A DNA stretch of 64,000 nucleotides from Sanghuangporus weigelae (GCA_033182465.1 CP137326.1:1178001-1242000), one strand, 5' to 3'. Numbered from the stretch's first letter, positions 1 through 12,420 are shown. The notes: generated from the letters alone by a model not told the origin. Numbers and translations: made by a program.

Positions 1-1620
1 CAGCGCACATCTGAATCTGATGATACGCACGTCAGGCTTCCGCCAACTCCAAATGGTAGTACTCGTGCGATAGAGCGTTAGAACGGGTCCCATGAACCGG
101 CAGCTTCCAGTCAGCTTCCACGAAGAACCCAGCTACTAATACGCGTTTTGAATGAAGAAGAACGCGCGTTATGACCGCATACAATAGACGAGCTGGCAAG
201 TAACGGAGTTCTGAAAAAGAAAAAAGGTCTTGCAATCAATGAATTAATCCTAAGTATCAGGCACCTTCGGTTTGTGGGTCCATCGCGCGGATCTGGGACT
301 ATCTGGGGGCTGGGAGTGAACAACGTGATCGGGATTGGGGAGAGCGGGGACTTCCAATTTGAGATATTAAACTAGCGTTGAAGGCGACGGCATTGTGGGC
401 AAGGAAACGGGAGGATATATGGACAGACACGGAAGGGCATGCGACAGAGACAAGTAATTGTACACAAGCACTAGTCACTCGTACCATGGGGAGATGTGCC
501 GGACTTGCACTGAGTTTGTGCACATGTGCTTCTAGTCCGGTATCACGCAAGCTTCTAATCATTGCCTAATCTAATTGCGTGAATGGACACAAAGGAAGGT
601 GATGATGGAGTTCCCGGAAGGCATTACGCCTGCAATGGAATATGTCCACTATGTCCGACTCCGATGCACCACCATCATCCAATTTTCCGGGCAGGAAGCC
701 TTCTTTTTCAGATGGTCAGAGATAAGTACTCAAGGCGACGCCACCACATCATCGGCACCTTCTCTTTGTTTTACCCACCGTCGCGGGAGGTGGAGACTCA
801 CTACCGTCTGTGCGTGTGTGTATACTGTATAGGTACACTTGACTTGTAGAGGCGATTTGCTTACTTATCACGGAAGGATCAATACAGGCACGGCGCCTCG
901 CAGCTTCTTTGGGCTGACTTGTTGCTTTGCGGCGTGGGCCGTCGTGCGGGGCATCCGAAAATGGGAAGAAGCCTTCGCCTACATGAGCGCTGAGCCGGGA
1001 CCTTTAAAGGTGGGAAGTCCAACCTCATGGCGTTTCGAGTCGCGGCGAGTGGACCATTCGGGATTTTGGTGAGACATGGCCAAGAGAAGTGAAGAGATAA
1101 CGTGAAGAAGGGGGTCAGATGAGTGGACAGGGATTGAGCGTTCAGGCAGAGGAATTTGACGGAGGAGTGAGTGTGACGTGTTATTATAGAAGCTTCTGTT
1201 GGGGCTATTGAGTTCAACCCGGGATCAACACCCGCCCTTATTGGCTCATCACCACCACTTCCACCGTTACATTATTCCTCGCTATGGCAATGAGCATGTT
1301 ACAGTAAGTGTCGCCGACTGGACTGCTTGGTGTAGAGAGTAAGCTACAGTTATGGCAATATAAATGGAAGCGTGGGCAGAGTCAGGAAGGGCGCCTGCCC
1401 CGGCCGGAAGAGAATGCAAATGACGAAAATGAAAAGGAAAGAATGCACGGCATCAAATGAGTTGATAATGGTCATTCCAAATCGGATACACTCGGCAGGT
1501 CACAGTACTACTTCTTCACCCCGAACCGAGCGAACCACCGGGTCCATTCAGTCTCACCTCGTTATCCCCTTCCATCTCACCTCGCTCTCCCCTCTCCTCT
1601 CCTCCTTCCCTTCTCTCACT
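1..1620. other. Left flank without a recognisable gene
   Basis: Only short, mutually overlapping frames are present on both strands, with no family motif, no convincing splice-joined frame and no repeat structure. The last 200 bases are pyrimidine-rich (CT runs around 1555-1620), which is typical of the 5' untranslated leader of a fungal gene and fits the gene that starts at 1621. Confidence 0.5.
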
Positions 1621-4476
1621 ATGAGCCACAGACAGAACACCCGTCCTTCACAGGACAGAGACTATTCCATGCCTCCTCCTCCGTCCGTGGCCTGGCAGCC
1701 GTCGCCCTCGGTCAACGGTGGAGAGCGTCCAATTTTGACTCACCAACAGCTCACCGACAAGTACAGCAATCTTAAGAGACGATACTTCCAACTTGACGAT
1801 GTACGTTCGGGCGTCTTTTCCTTATCGGGACTGCTTTAATATGAAGCTGACATGTGTTACCGTTGATGCCTCGTTATGGGTTACACAGGGACTCAAAGAA
1901 ACGCAAGTAGAACTGCAGAAATCAATGGAACGGAATACAAAACTTCGGAGCGAGCGAAAGTGGGTCCATGTTTCTTTTTTTTTCGTGTTATAAAAATATC
2001 TCCGCAAATCACTATAGAATTTAGTCTGATTAATTTGTATTTTACTTTTCATTAGCATTTTGCTCGATAGAATCATTGAGCTGGAGGAACGTAACAAGCT
2101 CCTAGAGCGGCACCTCGAACAGTTTGATCCTGCTTTCGTTGCTGCGCACAAGGAGGCGCCCGCAACTTCCACCGGTGCCTTCCCTCGAGCACTTGTGACG
2201 GAACGCGCGCGAGCCGCATTCGTTGCTAACCTCCAACAAGCGATGGCCGAAGTGGAAAGCGAAGATCCTTCAGTAGATCCAGTCTTACTCTCCCGACATG
2301 TTAGGCCTGGTGTTCGAAAACGTGAAGCTGAAGAAATGGAGCGTCGTCAGGAGTTGGAAGCTCGAGAGCTTAAAAGACAGAAGAGAACCCGACCAGTACC
2401 GGGTGCAGGTCCATCTCCCGGCAGCACGCCAGCACCGATCATCGTTACAAGGAACGGAAATGGAAATGGCCTGACCGCGACTGGTAAATAGCCTCTTTCC
2501 ATCTTTCTAATTTCCACTTCTCCCTATTTCCTCCCCGCTCTTTCCTTTCTGATGCTCCTGTTCTTTTCGTGGTCGCTCTCCGTGATGTTCCGTATACTCA
2601 CATATCAAATGTTGATTTGCTTTCATGATTCCGCTCTATTGGCATTTGGGGTAAATGTTCCCTCTTGGATACTGGATTTCGATTCTTAGATGCAGCACAA
2701 TTGCAACCTGTACAATTCCAATGGCGAGCGTCCGGATCCGGAACTCCATCGATATCTGTCGAACGCAACAAGCCGATGCCCGTACATGAGCGGCCAGAAT
2801 CTCCCCACGAGTCTTCACGAGTTGCCTCAGGACTATCAAATGTTCCTCCATCTCTGCCGAGAGAACAAAGAGAGTCCTTGACACGCGAAGATTCTATGTC
2901 GCGTCCGGACTCGGAATCCCCGATCTCACCTGCTCCGTACTATCAAACGGAAACGCGATTCATTCATTCGGACATAAGGGAAACAAGTGCACCGACAGTT
3001 CGTTCCCAGGAACGCTCGCCGACTGAGCCCGTTATCATACAGGCGCCGTTGTCACCGCGATTGCATTCTGCATCACGACAACCAATGGCTCCTCCACCTG
3101 TTCCGTCTTTTTCTTTGCCGCCACCGCCGCCGGCGTCTACAAGACAGCGAATCACGATGAATTCGGCGCCCCGCCCATCCGATCTGCAGCGTCTGACGAA
3201 GCCGAAGCGCCTCAAGGCGCACACGGTGACATCAAAAAGCCATAGCATCCCGACAGTTCCGCGTGACCGCGCGACGGGTCGCCCGCTTCTCCCGCTCAAC
3301 GTTGGTATCATGACGGTCCTGTCTCTTGGTGAGGTGTGCATGCGAGAGCACTTCCACACTGAAAGATATATTTTCCCTATCGGGTATGAAGTGACTAGGT
3401 GCGTATATGCATTCTCCGCGAAGGTTTAATGTCGGTTGATAACTGACTGATCGACGTTGATCGGCACCGTGTAATCGCGTGTTACCGTGACCGTGACTGC
3501 GAACAGACGATACCTATCGACTCAGGATCCAAACGCGGAAGTCGTCTACCACTGCACAATCCTCGATGGTGGCGACGGTCCCAAGTTCCAGATCATTGCG
3601 GCGGACATGCCTGACAAGCCGATCATCGCGGGCACTGCAACGGGCGCATGGTCCGGAATCGTGCGCGCTGCGAACCTGATCCGGAAGCGTCAGCACTCTA
3701 ACAGTGTATCCGGCCCGGATTACTTCGGTCTGGGTCAAAACACGATTAAACATCTTATTCAGGAGCTTCCTGGTGCGGACCGCTTAAAGAACTATGTCTG
3801 GCAAAATTTCGTTGAGGGCGGGTGAGCAAAATAATGTTTCCTGTAGGCGTTGATTGTTAATTTCATTACTAGACCTTTGGGTGGACGGCACGCTGCAGTG
3901 ATCCCCGCACTGCCAGAGGAGTATGAAACCTCGATGGCTGTAGGCGCTTATCACAACAGGGAGCGTGAGCGAGCCACGCATTCAGTAGATGCTGGTCCAG
4001 GTCTGGGTCTTTCCGTCATGCCCGAACCCATTCCAATACGTCACATTGATGACTTTGTGGAAGGTGATCGTGATCCTTCCAGACAGGAGCGTGGGCGGAT
4101 TTACGGACAAAGACATCACAACCGCCGGGGTAGGAGCGCGTCATCTAGCTCTACATCGACGGTTTCTGCTCGTCGTGCACCATCCGCTCAGCGCCAAGGC
4201 GCCTACGCGGCTTCCCCTCCGCCTTCATCCGCAACGTCTACACAGACTTCCATGTCTGTGCAGTCCCAGTCTTCGCTCTCGCCTACGCACGCGCATTCAG
4301 ACTCTCGTCACACTCGTTCCCAGTCATATGTGCGGAGTCCGAATGTACCCCCAAAGCTGGCTAGCATTATGCATGCGTACGCGCCACCGAACGCGCCTCT
4401 TACGTCTCATTCTCGTGCTAGTGCTCCAGGCGCTCGGTCTTCGTACAGTCCCGAGAGCGCTGTGGTCCAGGCTTAA
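1621..4476 (+). CDS. FY-rich (FYRN/FYRC) domain nuclear protein with N-terminal coiled coil (TBRG1-like)
   Basis: Six exons join in exact phase: 1621-1800, 1889-1959, 2056-2483, 2690-3398, 3507-3821 and 3873-4476 (768 aa). Residues about 45-105 form a heptad-like helix beginning KYSNLKRRYFQLDD and continuing RIIELEERNKLLERHLEQF. A basic stretch REAEEMERRQELEARELKRQKR follows, interrupted by the 206-bp intron 2484-2689. A proline/serine-rich linker leads to FYRN (about 420-475, with PLLPLNVGIMTVLSLG and FPIGYEVTRRYLS) and FYRC (about 474-560, with VVYHCTILDGG, SGPDYFGLGQ and IKHLIQEL). The tail is low-complexity Ser/Arg. Known family: FYRN-FYRC pairs occur in chromatin proteins (MLL, KDM5-type demethylases) and in TBRG1, which shares the layout of a helical N-terminus followed by FYR domains. 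No SET, JmjC or PHD domain is seen, so a catalytic role is unlikely. Without the 206-bp intron it would read as two genes. Confidence 0.85.
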
Positions 4477-6343
4477 CTGCTAGCTGCATAGATGTTCGCG
4501 TTCCAGTGGAGCGACGTTGCTTCTGCTTTTCAGTTCTTCGATTATCGCTTCTTTGTATTCTTGTCTTGCCTTCGTCTTCTTCATCGCCGATCGTTGTAGT
4601 TGATTTTCGTTCCACTTTTCAAGCACTCGTCGCCTTCGATTTCTCCATTGTAAGATTATTTTACTTATGGTGACTTTGATTTGTTTACTTTTTGCTTCTG
4701 ATGAAAAAACCGCTGACGATAGGATTTCACCTTGCCTCACGTCATCTTCTCATCTTGCCACAGAGTTTCAAGCATTTGATGCATTTGCATTGTCAACATC
4801 TTCGTTCTCTGTACTTTTTTATCTTTTTGATTCCAACTTACTCGTGATCTCAGCTCCATCTGCCCTTATCTTTTTGCCTCACTCATTTTGCGTACGAAAC
4901 TGAATTTACAGCTATAGGATATGTATAGCTACATGGGTCGAATCCATGGTGCCGGTATAGCCGACCTTACTCTGTGAGAGGCCGAATGAGGTATTACAGG
5001 TGCCTTCAACTTCGAGATACACGGTACTCTTCTTTCATTTTGTTCGCTTTAGATTCGTGGGATCTTGTAATGGATTCCGCATGCCTCGACTTTCGCCAGT
5101 CCAGAGCAAGCCGTCGTGCTCGTTCATCTCTGAATCTGGCGAAGGGTGGATCTCTCTTTCTCTCCTTACAGATGTCCTTCTAGACTCGTCTCGGCTCCGC
5201 TCCCAAGTCCGCGGGAGTTCGTCCTGCGGCCTGTGGGAGGGATACACGAGAAGGGAAAGACAGAAGAGACGTCTGTGCATGGAAATAGAAGAGGAGGCTA
5301 GATGGATAGAGGACTGCGAATGCTACATCGCAGTGTACCGCCCCACAGTGGGACTTCCGCCGTGCGAGAACCGTGCTGGAATGGGAGTAGTATATGGGGC
5401 TGACATTTATCGAGTATTCGTTTTCCCCGCTGCAGCGCTGCTGGTATGATACTTACAGTTTGATGAGCAACTCGACTCCGGTCTTTACTCCGGCTTTTCT
5501 CCGTTTTTAGCACTTTTCGCACCGCTGTGTTCCTAATTTTCACCGGAAATTTGATATGTTTCTCAAGTCTAGTCTTCTGCTATTGATTCAGGAGCGTACT
5601 CACGCCGAGGGAAGCAGATGGCCGCTGACACGATTTGGAGCGGTTGCCTCACGATCATGGGAGGGCGCATGTGGCCAACGTGATTACTACCGACCGACTT
5701 CCCTTGTGCATCCAAGCGACTCAAAGATAGTGCACAGAGCAGAAAGTGCTTTCAGGATACTTTGTTTGTCTGCTGCAAGACTGCGAACGGTGTATCGTTT
5801 GAACCTGGAAGAGGAGCTCTTGTTTTGTTGTTACGATGTCATTATTGGGAATGCACGGATATCGCGGGAGAAGGACGGCCGCCGAATAGAAACCCCCAAG
5901 AATAGAATGAATATTCAAATAGAAGAAAGAAGGGAACCTCGAAGGCCAAATTTGGACGGACGCGAATCACGGACAATTTAGAGTTTGATTTCCTGATGTG
6001 GAAAGACAATCACTGACAATCTTCACGGGTTTATCACACCAATTCAGTCCTCAAGACCTCGCCATTTGTTCGCTGATGTCCCTCCTGGTCTCTCATATTG
6101 ACCTCCATCATCTCCTCTCTACTTCCTTCTCGTCTCACAGTCCTTCTTTTCCACTGCGGCGGGCAGAGTCGCTCGTTCCTTTTTGCATATGCTGGACACT
6201 CTTTTTTGATCTCGACATTCGTTTTTTTGTCTACATCTTGGCGCATCGCTGTTGAGACGACACCTCATTGCACGAGGAAGATAGCAACGTAGAGACGATC
6301 CATTTCTTAGGTGGAGGAGGGAGAAGAAAATCGAACTCATAAA
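4477..6343. other. Intergenic / untranslated stretch
   Basis: About 1.9 kb holds only short frames on either strand with no family resemblance. The first 400 bases are AT-rich and probably include the 3' UTR of the FYR gene. Bases about 6040-6340 are CT-rich and probably contain the leader of the SH3 gene. A splice-acceptor-like TTCTTAG|GTGG at about 6304-6314 leaves room for a leader intron or a short upstream exon. Confidence 0.45.
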
Positions 6344-8464
6344 ATGGCGCATGCGACACGCCTTCACAAAAATTCATTCGGAAATGCGCTCGAAAAGCGC
6401 ATGCCGTATCCAACTCCAGAACCTGTACCAGATCCAGGGCTAGTTGGCGATCTAGTTAATGGTGTAGGCGACGTTGTTAACAACGCGGTGAGCGGTGTGG
6501 TTGGGCTTGTCACGACTGTGCTTGGTGATGTCAATAAGCTGGTGGCCCCGGCAAGGACGTCGGTGACGACCGCGGCTCCAGATACTTCAGTTCCTTCAGC
6601 TCCTTCGACTTCACAGGCGATGACCGCGTCTCCAAATGCGACCCCTACTCCAACAAGCGGGGGAGGCAATTCGGGATCAAGCAGCGGATCGAGTGGATTG
6701 AGCGGAGATAATGGAGGTTCCAATGGATCGAGCGGAGATAGTGGAAGTACCAATGGATCGAACTCGAACGGCAACACACCGCCAAATGGTAATGGTTCTA
6801 CCAACGGGAGTACAAGTAACAACGGATCATCTTCCAACTCGGACTCCGGTTCTTCCAATAGTGACAGGCCGTCAAGCAATCCGCCGGGTAGCGTTTCAGA
6901 TGCATCCGGTATACCATCAGCTTCCGGTGGTACAAATGGTTTGGAATCTAGTCTGATATCAGGACCGACGCTTTCGGCTTCGGCTTCGGCTTCGGCTTCT
7001 GTTTCTCGCTCTGATGTTGTGAACCTCGCTCAAAGCAGCGCGAGTCTGTCTGGGACTGCAGCTACTGCTGCTCCTGTCATAAATGCAATCGGATCTGTAG
7101 GAAGTGAGGATCAATCCGATAGCACATTGCTTTCCGGTGCCAGAGGTGCTACGACTACACGAAACACTTTACACACCTCGTTGCCTACAGGCTCTTCTGG
7201 TTCTGGTCCCGGTTCCGGTAGTAATGGAGATGCGAACGGCAACAGTGCAGCGTCGTCAAATCATGGTCTCTCTCCCGGTATCATTGCTGCCATAGCCATC
7301 ATCTCTTCGTTAGCCTTCCTTGCTCTGGTCGTTTTCGTCACGCGAAGGTGGTACAGGAAGCGACGCGAACGTCGCTTTGAGAACTGGGTGTCGCGACCAG
7401 GCGCATTTGCGTTCTTCGGAGCTGCCTCTGTGAACATAAACAATGAAAATGATGAGAAGTCCGAAGGAGCAGCGTCGGGATCTGGAACTCGAAGTGCACG
7501 GAGCAGCTTTGGCACAACCATCGACCGTGGACTGCGACCACTCACACCAGACCCATTCAGTCGGTCGGCGTCAAACTTTTCAGACTTCTATTCGGCGGCG
7601 AATATATCAATGACTTTCCTTGCTCCTTCTCCTGTTCCTGCGCCTTTAGTCGCGACACCTCCTGTGCAACGTCCAGAGAGTGCCATTAATCGACAATCGC
7701 TCATTAGCTTGGCAAGCTCGAGCTCGAGCTCCTATGGATCAGGAGGAGGCAGTGGGCCGAACGATACCAGCACGGAAGCTGTCGCGGAAGATAGAGACGG
7801 TAGCACTGACGATCATGCTCAGTATCTTATCGTGGCAGCATCGCAGAGTCAGAATCACCCAAACGCACCTCAGCCCAGCCCCATTTCAGTCCGGCCGTGG
7901 AGTCCAAGTGAGCGTTGGGCATTCCCAAAGCCACCAAGTGGTACGTCTGCGCTGGGCAACATATTCTATCCGCCGCCCACGTCACCAGTCTCTCAATCCG
8001 TGGAATCTGATCGCGTGCCTGCGTCTCATCTCCCGCCCTTGACCCCAGTGACGTCGACGGCACCGGAAGCAACTAACCCTTTCGCAGACCCGTCACAAAT
8101 TCCAGATGAAGTCACATCTGGGACATGCGAGAGTGCCGTTGCGGCCAAGACGAGCGTGTCGGGTACAGATGGAATCGTAGGTGCGATAGAACACATACGT
8201 CGTCCGTTCCTTCCTACTCTCGTGGATGAACTCCGTGTACAACGTGGGGATATCATCCGCGTCTTGCAAGTCTTTGACGATGGGTGGGTTCAGGTCGAGA
8301 AGATTTCTGATGCGACTGGGACGTCTGGAGCTGAGACGACGACGTTTGCGAACGAGAGGGGACTAATCCCTGTGGACTGCCTCCGAGAGGCTGGCGAGCC
8401 GTTGCCCGATTTTCTGGCTTCCCGCCGTGTAAGCAGTTACTATGGTTTTGGAGTTGCCATGTAA
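6344..8464 (+). CDS. Single-pass membrane protein with cytoplasmic SH3 domain
   Basis: One uninterrupted frame of 706 aa from the first ATG (6344). The N-terminal half is Ser/Thr/Gly/Asn-rich (GSNGSSGDSGSTNGSN-like repeats) and is probably exposed and O-glycosylated. A hydrophobic helix at about residues 311-335 (IIAAIAIISSLAFLALVVF) is followed by a positive stop-transfer run RRWYRKRRERR. The cytoplasmic part is polar. Residues about 617-690 read as an SH3 fold: a five-strand barrel with DELRVQRGDIIRVL, the hallmark tryptophan in DDGWVQVE, and GLIPVDCL at the end. The plan matches yeast Fus1 and related fungal SH3 membrane proteins that bring polarity or fusion factors to the plasma membrane; that role is inference. 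No clear cleavable signal peptide precedes the extracellular part, so either the helix acts as a signal anchor or an upstream exon is missed. Confidence 0.85.
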   Translation: MAHATRLHKNSFGNALEKRMPYPTPEPVPDPGLVGDLVNGVGDVVNNAVSGVVGLVTTVLGDVNKLVAPARTSVTTAAPDTSVPSAPSTSQAMTASPNATPTPTSGGGNSGSSSGSSGLSGDNGGSNGSSGDSGSTNGSNSNGNTPPNGNGSTNGSTSNNGSSSNSDSGSSNSDRPSSNPPGSVSDASGIPSASGGTNGLESSLISGPTLSASASASASVSRSDVVNLAQSSASLSGTAATAAPVINAIGSVGSEDQSDSTLLSGARGATTTRNTLHTSLPTGSSGSGPGSGSNGDANGNSAASSNHGLSPGIIAAIAIISSLAFLALVVFVTRRWYRKRRERRFENWVSRPGAFAFFGAASVNINNENDEKSEGAASGSGTRSARSSFGTTIDRGLRPLTPDPFSRSASNFSDFYSAANISMTFLAPSPVPAPLVATPPVQRPESAINRQSLISLASSSSSSYGSGGGSGPNDTSTEAVAEDRDGSTDDHAQYLIVAASQSQNHPNAPQPSPISVRPWSPSERWAFPKPPSGTSALGNIFYPPPTSPVSQSVESDRVPASHLPPLTPVTSTAPEATNPFADPSQIPDEVTSGTCESAVAAKTSVSGTDGIVGAIEHIRRPFLPTLVDELRVQRGDIIRVLQVFDDGWVQVEKISDATGTSGAETTTFANERGLIPVDCLREAGEPLPDFLASRRVSSYYGFGVAM

Positions 8465-10680
8465 ATATAAAAGGAACAATTTGAACCATTGCGTTCTGCC
8501 GCTGAGGTACGAGAATTGTTGTTTCTGGGGAGAGATATACAGGCGCTAATTCGTGCATTTGGATATCTTTTTTTGACAGACTAACTTACGCTATGACTAT
8601 TGCGACCTGGGTGTCGCGTCCACCTCAACGGACTTCCCTTCATAATTGTACCATTGCTGACTGTGGACGGACGAAAGATGCTGGAAAACTCACACTCCGC
8701 TCCGGTTTCGAGCTCCATACGAATAAGTATATAATATCACCTTGATCGAGTTTATTTTTGCACCTGCTTTGTTCGATTTGCCTTTTTGTTTCCACGAAGC
8801 TTCAGATAAACCGCGGACAGTCTTCCAGTTCGGAGGAGGCTCTGGAGGAGGCTCCTATTGTTTTTGCTTTATAGTCTAAGCCCATCCCGCACTTGCGCAC
8901 TGCTTCATATCGTGTGTGTATTGTCAAATGTGCAAAGAGAGTGTGCTGCTTCGCTAGTTGTTTCATGTTCGTTTCATTTCGACTTTCCGCTTCAATTGAA
9001 CTCTTTATTGTTGCTTTCAGTTGTATACCCTGAATCTCCCAGCTGTCGCATTCGCCGACTTCGGAGCCTCGTACATACACATCCTGTTGTGCTGAAGCAC
9101 CTAGTGTATCGCAATGTAATCGAGCCTTTCGTATTCTTGTCCTATCACATCGTATCCCATGATCAACGACTGATCCATTGTGTATGAAAACCCGCGCCTT
9201 GCTCCACATGTTTTGAATGATGATAAGAAAGGCAGTGGTGAGTTCTTTCCTTGTTGCTTCTTCTGGTTCATATATTGGAAGGAAGAAAGGGATATGCCGG
9301 TCGATCGAGAGTCCATGCCGTTAACTTTACAGAAACAAACCTGTGTAAGATACGCTTCAGAAACAACGTGCTCACTTTCTGCGAACCTTCCATTGTCCTA
9401 AAGATAGCTCGGCATGGGCTCCGGCAAGTGGTAGCATTCGTTCGCGAAGCAAAGGCTATTGAATTCTGATAACCTATGTGGCTTAACTTGCCAGAGCTAT
9501 AATGACATTACATAATGAGACTTTTTCACCAAGTAATCCGTGCCTCTCACCCGTACTCACGATCCGAGGTGATACCCCTGTAGAGCCCCAGTTTCACCGA
9601 GTCGCTCCATAGCTGAGAGATTTAGCATACCAAATAGAGTCGGCTTCCCGCAGACTTCCAGACGTCTTGCTGAAGAAACCAAGCCGTGCTTCTTCAATAA
9701 CCCCTCTCGCTTAGTGAGCGTTATTAATACCAGCCTTCATCTTCGTCCACCAGCTTCCTTCTCTATTCAAAAGTGTGCGTCTCTGAAAGAGGGTATGCAC
9801 GCTCCGATGCGGATGGGCTTCTTACGAGGAGAGTATGAGTCACTTGAGATCTTTCATCTCTCATTGGACTTTTGGGATGCCATCATAGCGGGTCCTGTCC
9901 GCCTTGATGGTACATATCGGGAGATCAGTGGTCGTTCTGATATGAATCTTACGCTCGAAGTTCATACGAAGGTACGACTATTTGCAAATTTGACATACCA
10001 GCCCCGTCGTTTCTTCCTGAAGTGTAAAGTTAAATGAAGTTATCATTAGCGATGACACACCCACCTATTGAATTATTCAATCCCACTTCATAATTTCCTG
10101 ACGGAGATTAGATAGTTGATTAATTTCCAGAATTTCATCTCCAATTGAATACTTTCTGGATCCTAAATAGGAATTAGGTTCAACCAAAAGCCTTATCCTA
10201 AATCGCATACTGCTCCAACTAAGAATGCGCGTCGGATTACCAGACTGACGTTATGCGAGGTTCTCCAAGTTGCCACTTGCGGCTGGGATTGCTTGAGCGG
10301 ATAATGAACTCATTTCCAGCTCCTTGGATCGATTGACTGTGGAAAGTATCGTAGCACATCTTTGCTCAAAGGCCCCTCTATACATCGGTAGTGAAGCGCC
10401 CCCAAGGCGTAGAAATTACCCGACTTTGACTTGTAATGCCGTGATCGGAATCCGATATACTGTTTCGAGGATAATTGTTGAGATCAACATTCATGGTAAG
10501 TTGTCCATGTAACTAATGGAGTGATTGATCGTAATAAAGGCATCGCATAAAGCAAGACGGGAGCCTTCCCTCCTTTCTCTCTTTTTCCTCCTTTGATGAA
10601 GGGACGCCAATCCTATTTACCAAGAAGAGTCGCTGAGACGTAAAGTTGCGTAAAGTGAGAGCGACTTACATGCCATAAAC
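8465..10680. other. Gene-poor stretch
   Basis: About 2.2 kb with short frames only. The plus frame at 9714-10037 (107 aa) has no recognisable motif and no splice partner I could support. The part at 10040-10160 is AT-rich. No terminal inverted repeats or tRNA were found. Confidence 0.4.
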
Positions 10681-11089
10681 TTATGAAACATTCTCAGCTG
10701 AGAGTTTCGCAACCAGTAGCTCAGTCCGTTTGGAGTTGTAAATCGGGCTATAGTGTTGTAAGAGAGCTTCGAGAGCCTCGAACTCTGGAGTCTCATTCGT
10801 CGTTACAGGATCTCCGGTGGCCTCAAACAGCACTGTTAGTCTGTGTCCATGCAAGGCCGCGGGCGATTCGCAGCGTGTTTCTGAAACTTACTTGATATCC
10901 ACGAATAGTAAGCGTGATGATTATTTGGACACGCTCAAGAAGCGTAACAGCTGCACTAGCGTCGTGAGACGTGGCAGACTGCATGGAGTAGCCAGCGATT
11001 CCAAACGATTGCTCAGAAAGCGCGTGCTCGAGCTCAGTTCTGAAGAACGATGATGAGCCACTGGAGGGTGATGCAGATGTTGATGGCAT
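10681..11089 (-). CDS. Small GSKIP-domain protein
   Basis: Two exons on the minus strand give 117 aa: exon 1 11089-10888, exon 2 10832-10681. Exon 1 has FRTELEHALSEQSFGIAGYS, then LLERVQIIITLTIRGYQ. Exon 2 has LFEATGDP, then the conserved C-terminal helix EFEALEALLQHYSPIYNSKR. This order resembles the GSKIP domain (strand LxLTxxGLxV, then YxxLxxLLxxxSPxYxxxxxxxLxxxL), known from GSK3beta-interacting protein and from a domain of clustered-mitochondria proteins. The exact donor is unsure: the strong GTAAGT at 10891-10886 leaves the wrong phase, whereas GTTTCA starting at 10887 keeps frame. An alternative start lies upstream at 11155, but 11089 opens a typical Ser-rich N-terminus. Confidence 0.6.
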
Positions 11090-12420
11090 TGTGGCGAAGA
11101 ACAAAATGCAATAGAACTGAAGAGAGGGACGAGAGGCGTGCGATGCGAGATTCAACGCCCATTATTCTTTGTCAGACGCTCATAAATATGGTAGAGTTGC
11201 AAGGTTCATGAAAGTCCGGAAAGAAGTTGTTTGCGAAAGTTTGACTTCTAGCTTCCACTCTAATATGACCAAAGCTTTGGTTCACGGCTATCTCCGAGAA
11301 CGACCCGAATCGCAAAAATTGAATGAGTTTACAGTATTTTATTTCTCAACCAACCAAAAAATTCAAGGCTTTCCTTACACAAAAGGAACACAGGCAGCGC
11401 CCGGAATGAACTGTCTACTTACATGACCACAGACGAACAAAAAAGGGGTCTTTCAGGTCTGTTATGCACTGCTTATTTCCCCGTTAACTTGCGAGACTCC
11501 ACGCGAAGCCTCATCATTCGATGGTCTAATGGAGCCAGAGAACATCAGATAGGGGACTCCAGTGCCGTGCTCATCCTCCGAGTCGTAGATGGAAGACTAG
11601 AGCGTCAGCACTACACTGACATGTTCCGGGGGAAGGTCACACCGTACAACATACCATTTGATGTGAACCCAAGAGGATGTGATACACTTGATTGCATTTC
11701 CATTCGTAATGCCTATTTGTCGGACCGATGCAGCATGTTTGTTCCAAGCACAACCTTCTAGACTTGTAAACACTCCTGAGAAGGTGAACACAGCACGGTT
11801 GGTGGCGGATATCCCGCTGAAGGTGATAGTCGGTTGAATTGACTGGCCTTGAGATGATGTCCGTTGTATTTGGCGTCACAGAAGATCGAAAAATATTGTC
11901 TTTATCGTGCAACAGGCTCGTTTGCTCCCGAGCAAGGTTTCTTCCCTTGTTACGTGCTTTGAGAAGTGCTCCATTATCCGTAGAGCTTTTCTTTGGAGGG
12001 CGATCTGGGCCGCTATCTCTCTTCGATTGCTTGAAGGCTTTCAACGGAGGAGATATAGCAGATGATTGATGACTCGGATGGCCTGCACACCAGTGCATGC
12101 TATAAACCACGAACAATCCTGGGCGAGCGGGATACATAATCCTAGAAAGTTGATAATCTTCTCATGAAATCCAGACGATTTACGGCAGTGCGTATGTTTG
12201 GGAGTATGCATATTGGATGGATTTGAGTCAAGGTTCAAGAAGACCGGAAGGAAAAAGGCAACTCTTGGGATCGGCGTTTCCGGAAAGTGCACAACCGATC
12301 GTCACGTCCGTCTGACACGAACGCGTCTCATCTTTTCCAGTGTTCACTCACCAGGCTTTTGGCTTTTGGCTCAACTTAAATCTTGGAAGATATCTGCAGT
12401 CACCCTCACGTCATCTAAGC
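11090..12420. other. Intergenic stretch with an uncharacterised minus-strand frame
   Basis: A minus-strand frame of 166 codons (12137-11637) and an overlapping minus frame at 11791-11597 (which includes FTFSGVFTSLEG) are the longest runs here. Neither shows a known domain, a start in good context or a clear splice junction. They could be parts of one small unrecognised gene or noise. The rest probably holds the promoters of the GSKIP gene and VPS45. Confidence 0.3.

Noticed and set aside
1372-1620. In-frame upstream extension of the FYR gene
   Set aside because: It runs through the pyrimidine-rich leader without conserved content; the ATG at 1621 has better context and starts the Ser/Pro-rich N-terminus.
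4418-4740. Basic minus-strand frames after the FYR gene
   Set aside because: They lie in the AT-rich 3' region, have no motif, and reflect base composition.
10817-11053. Plus-strand frames over the GSKIP gene
   Set aside because: Antisense shadows of the minus-strand exons.
11423-12137. Opposed long frames on both strands between the GSKIP gene and VPS45
   Set aside because: Neither shows a domain, a start or splice logic; kept only as part of an intergenic entry.
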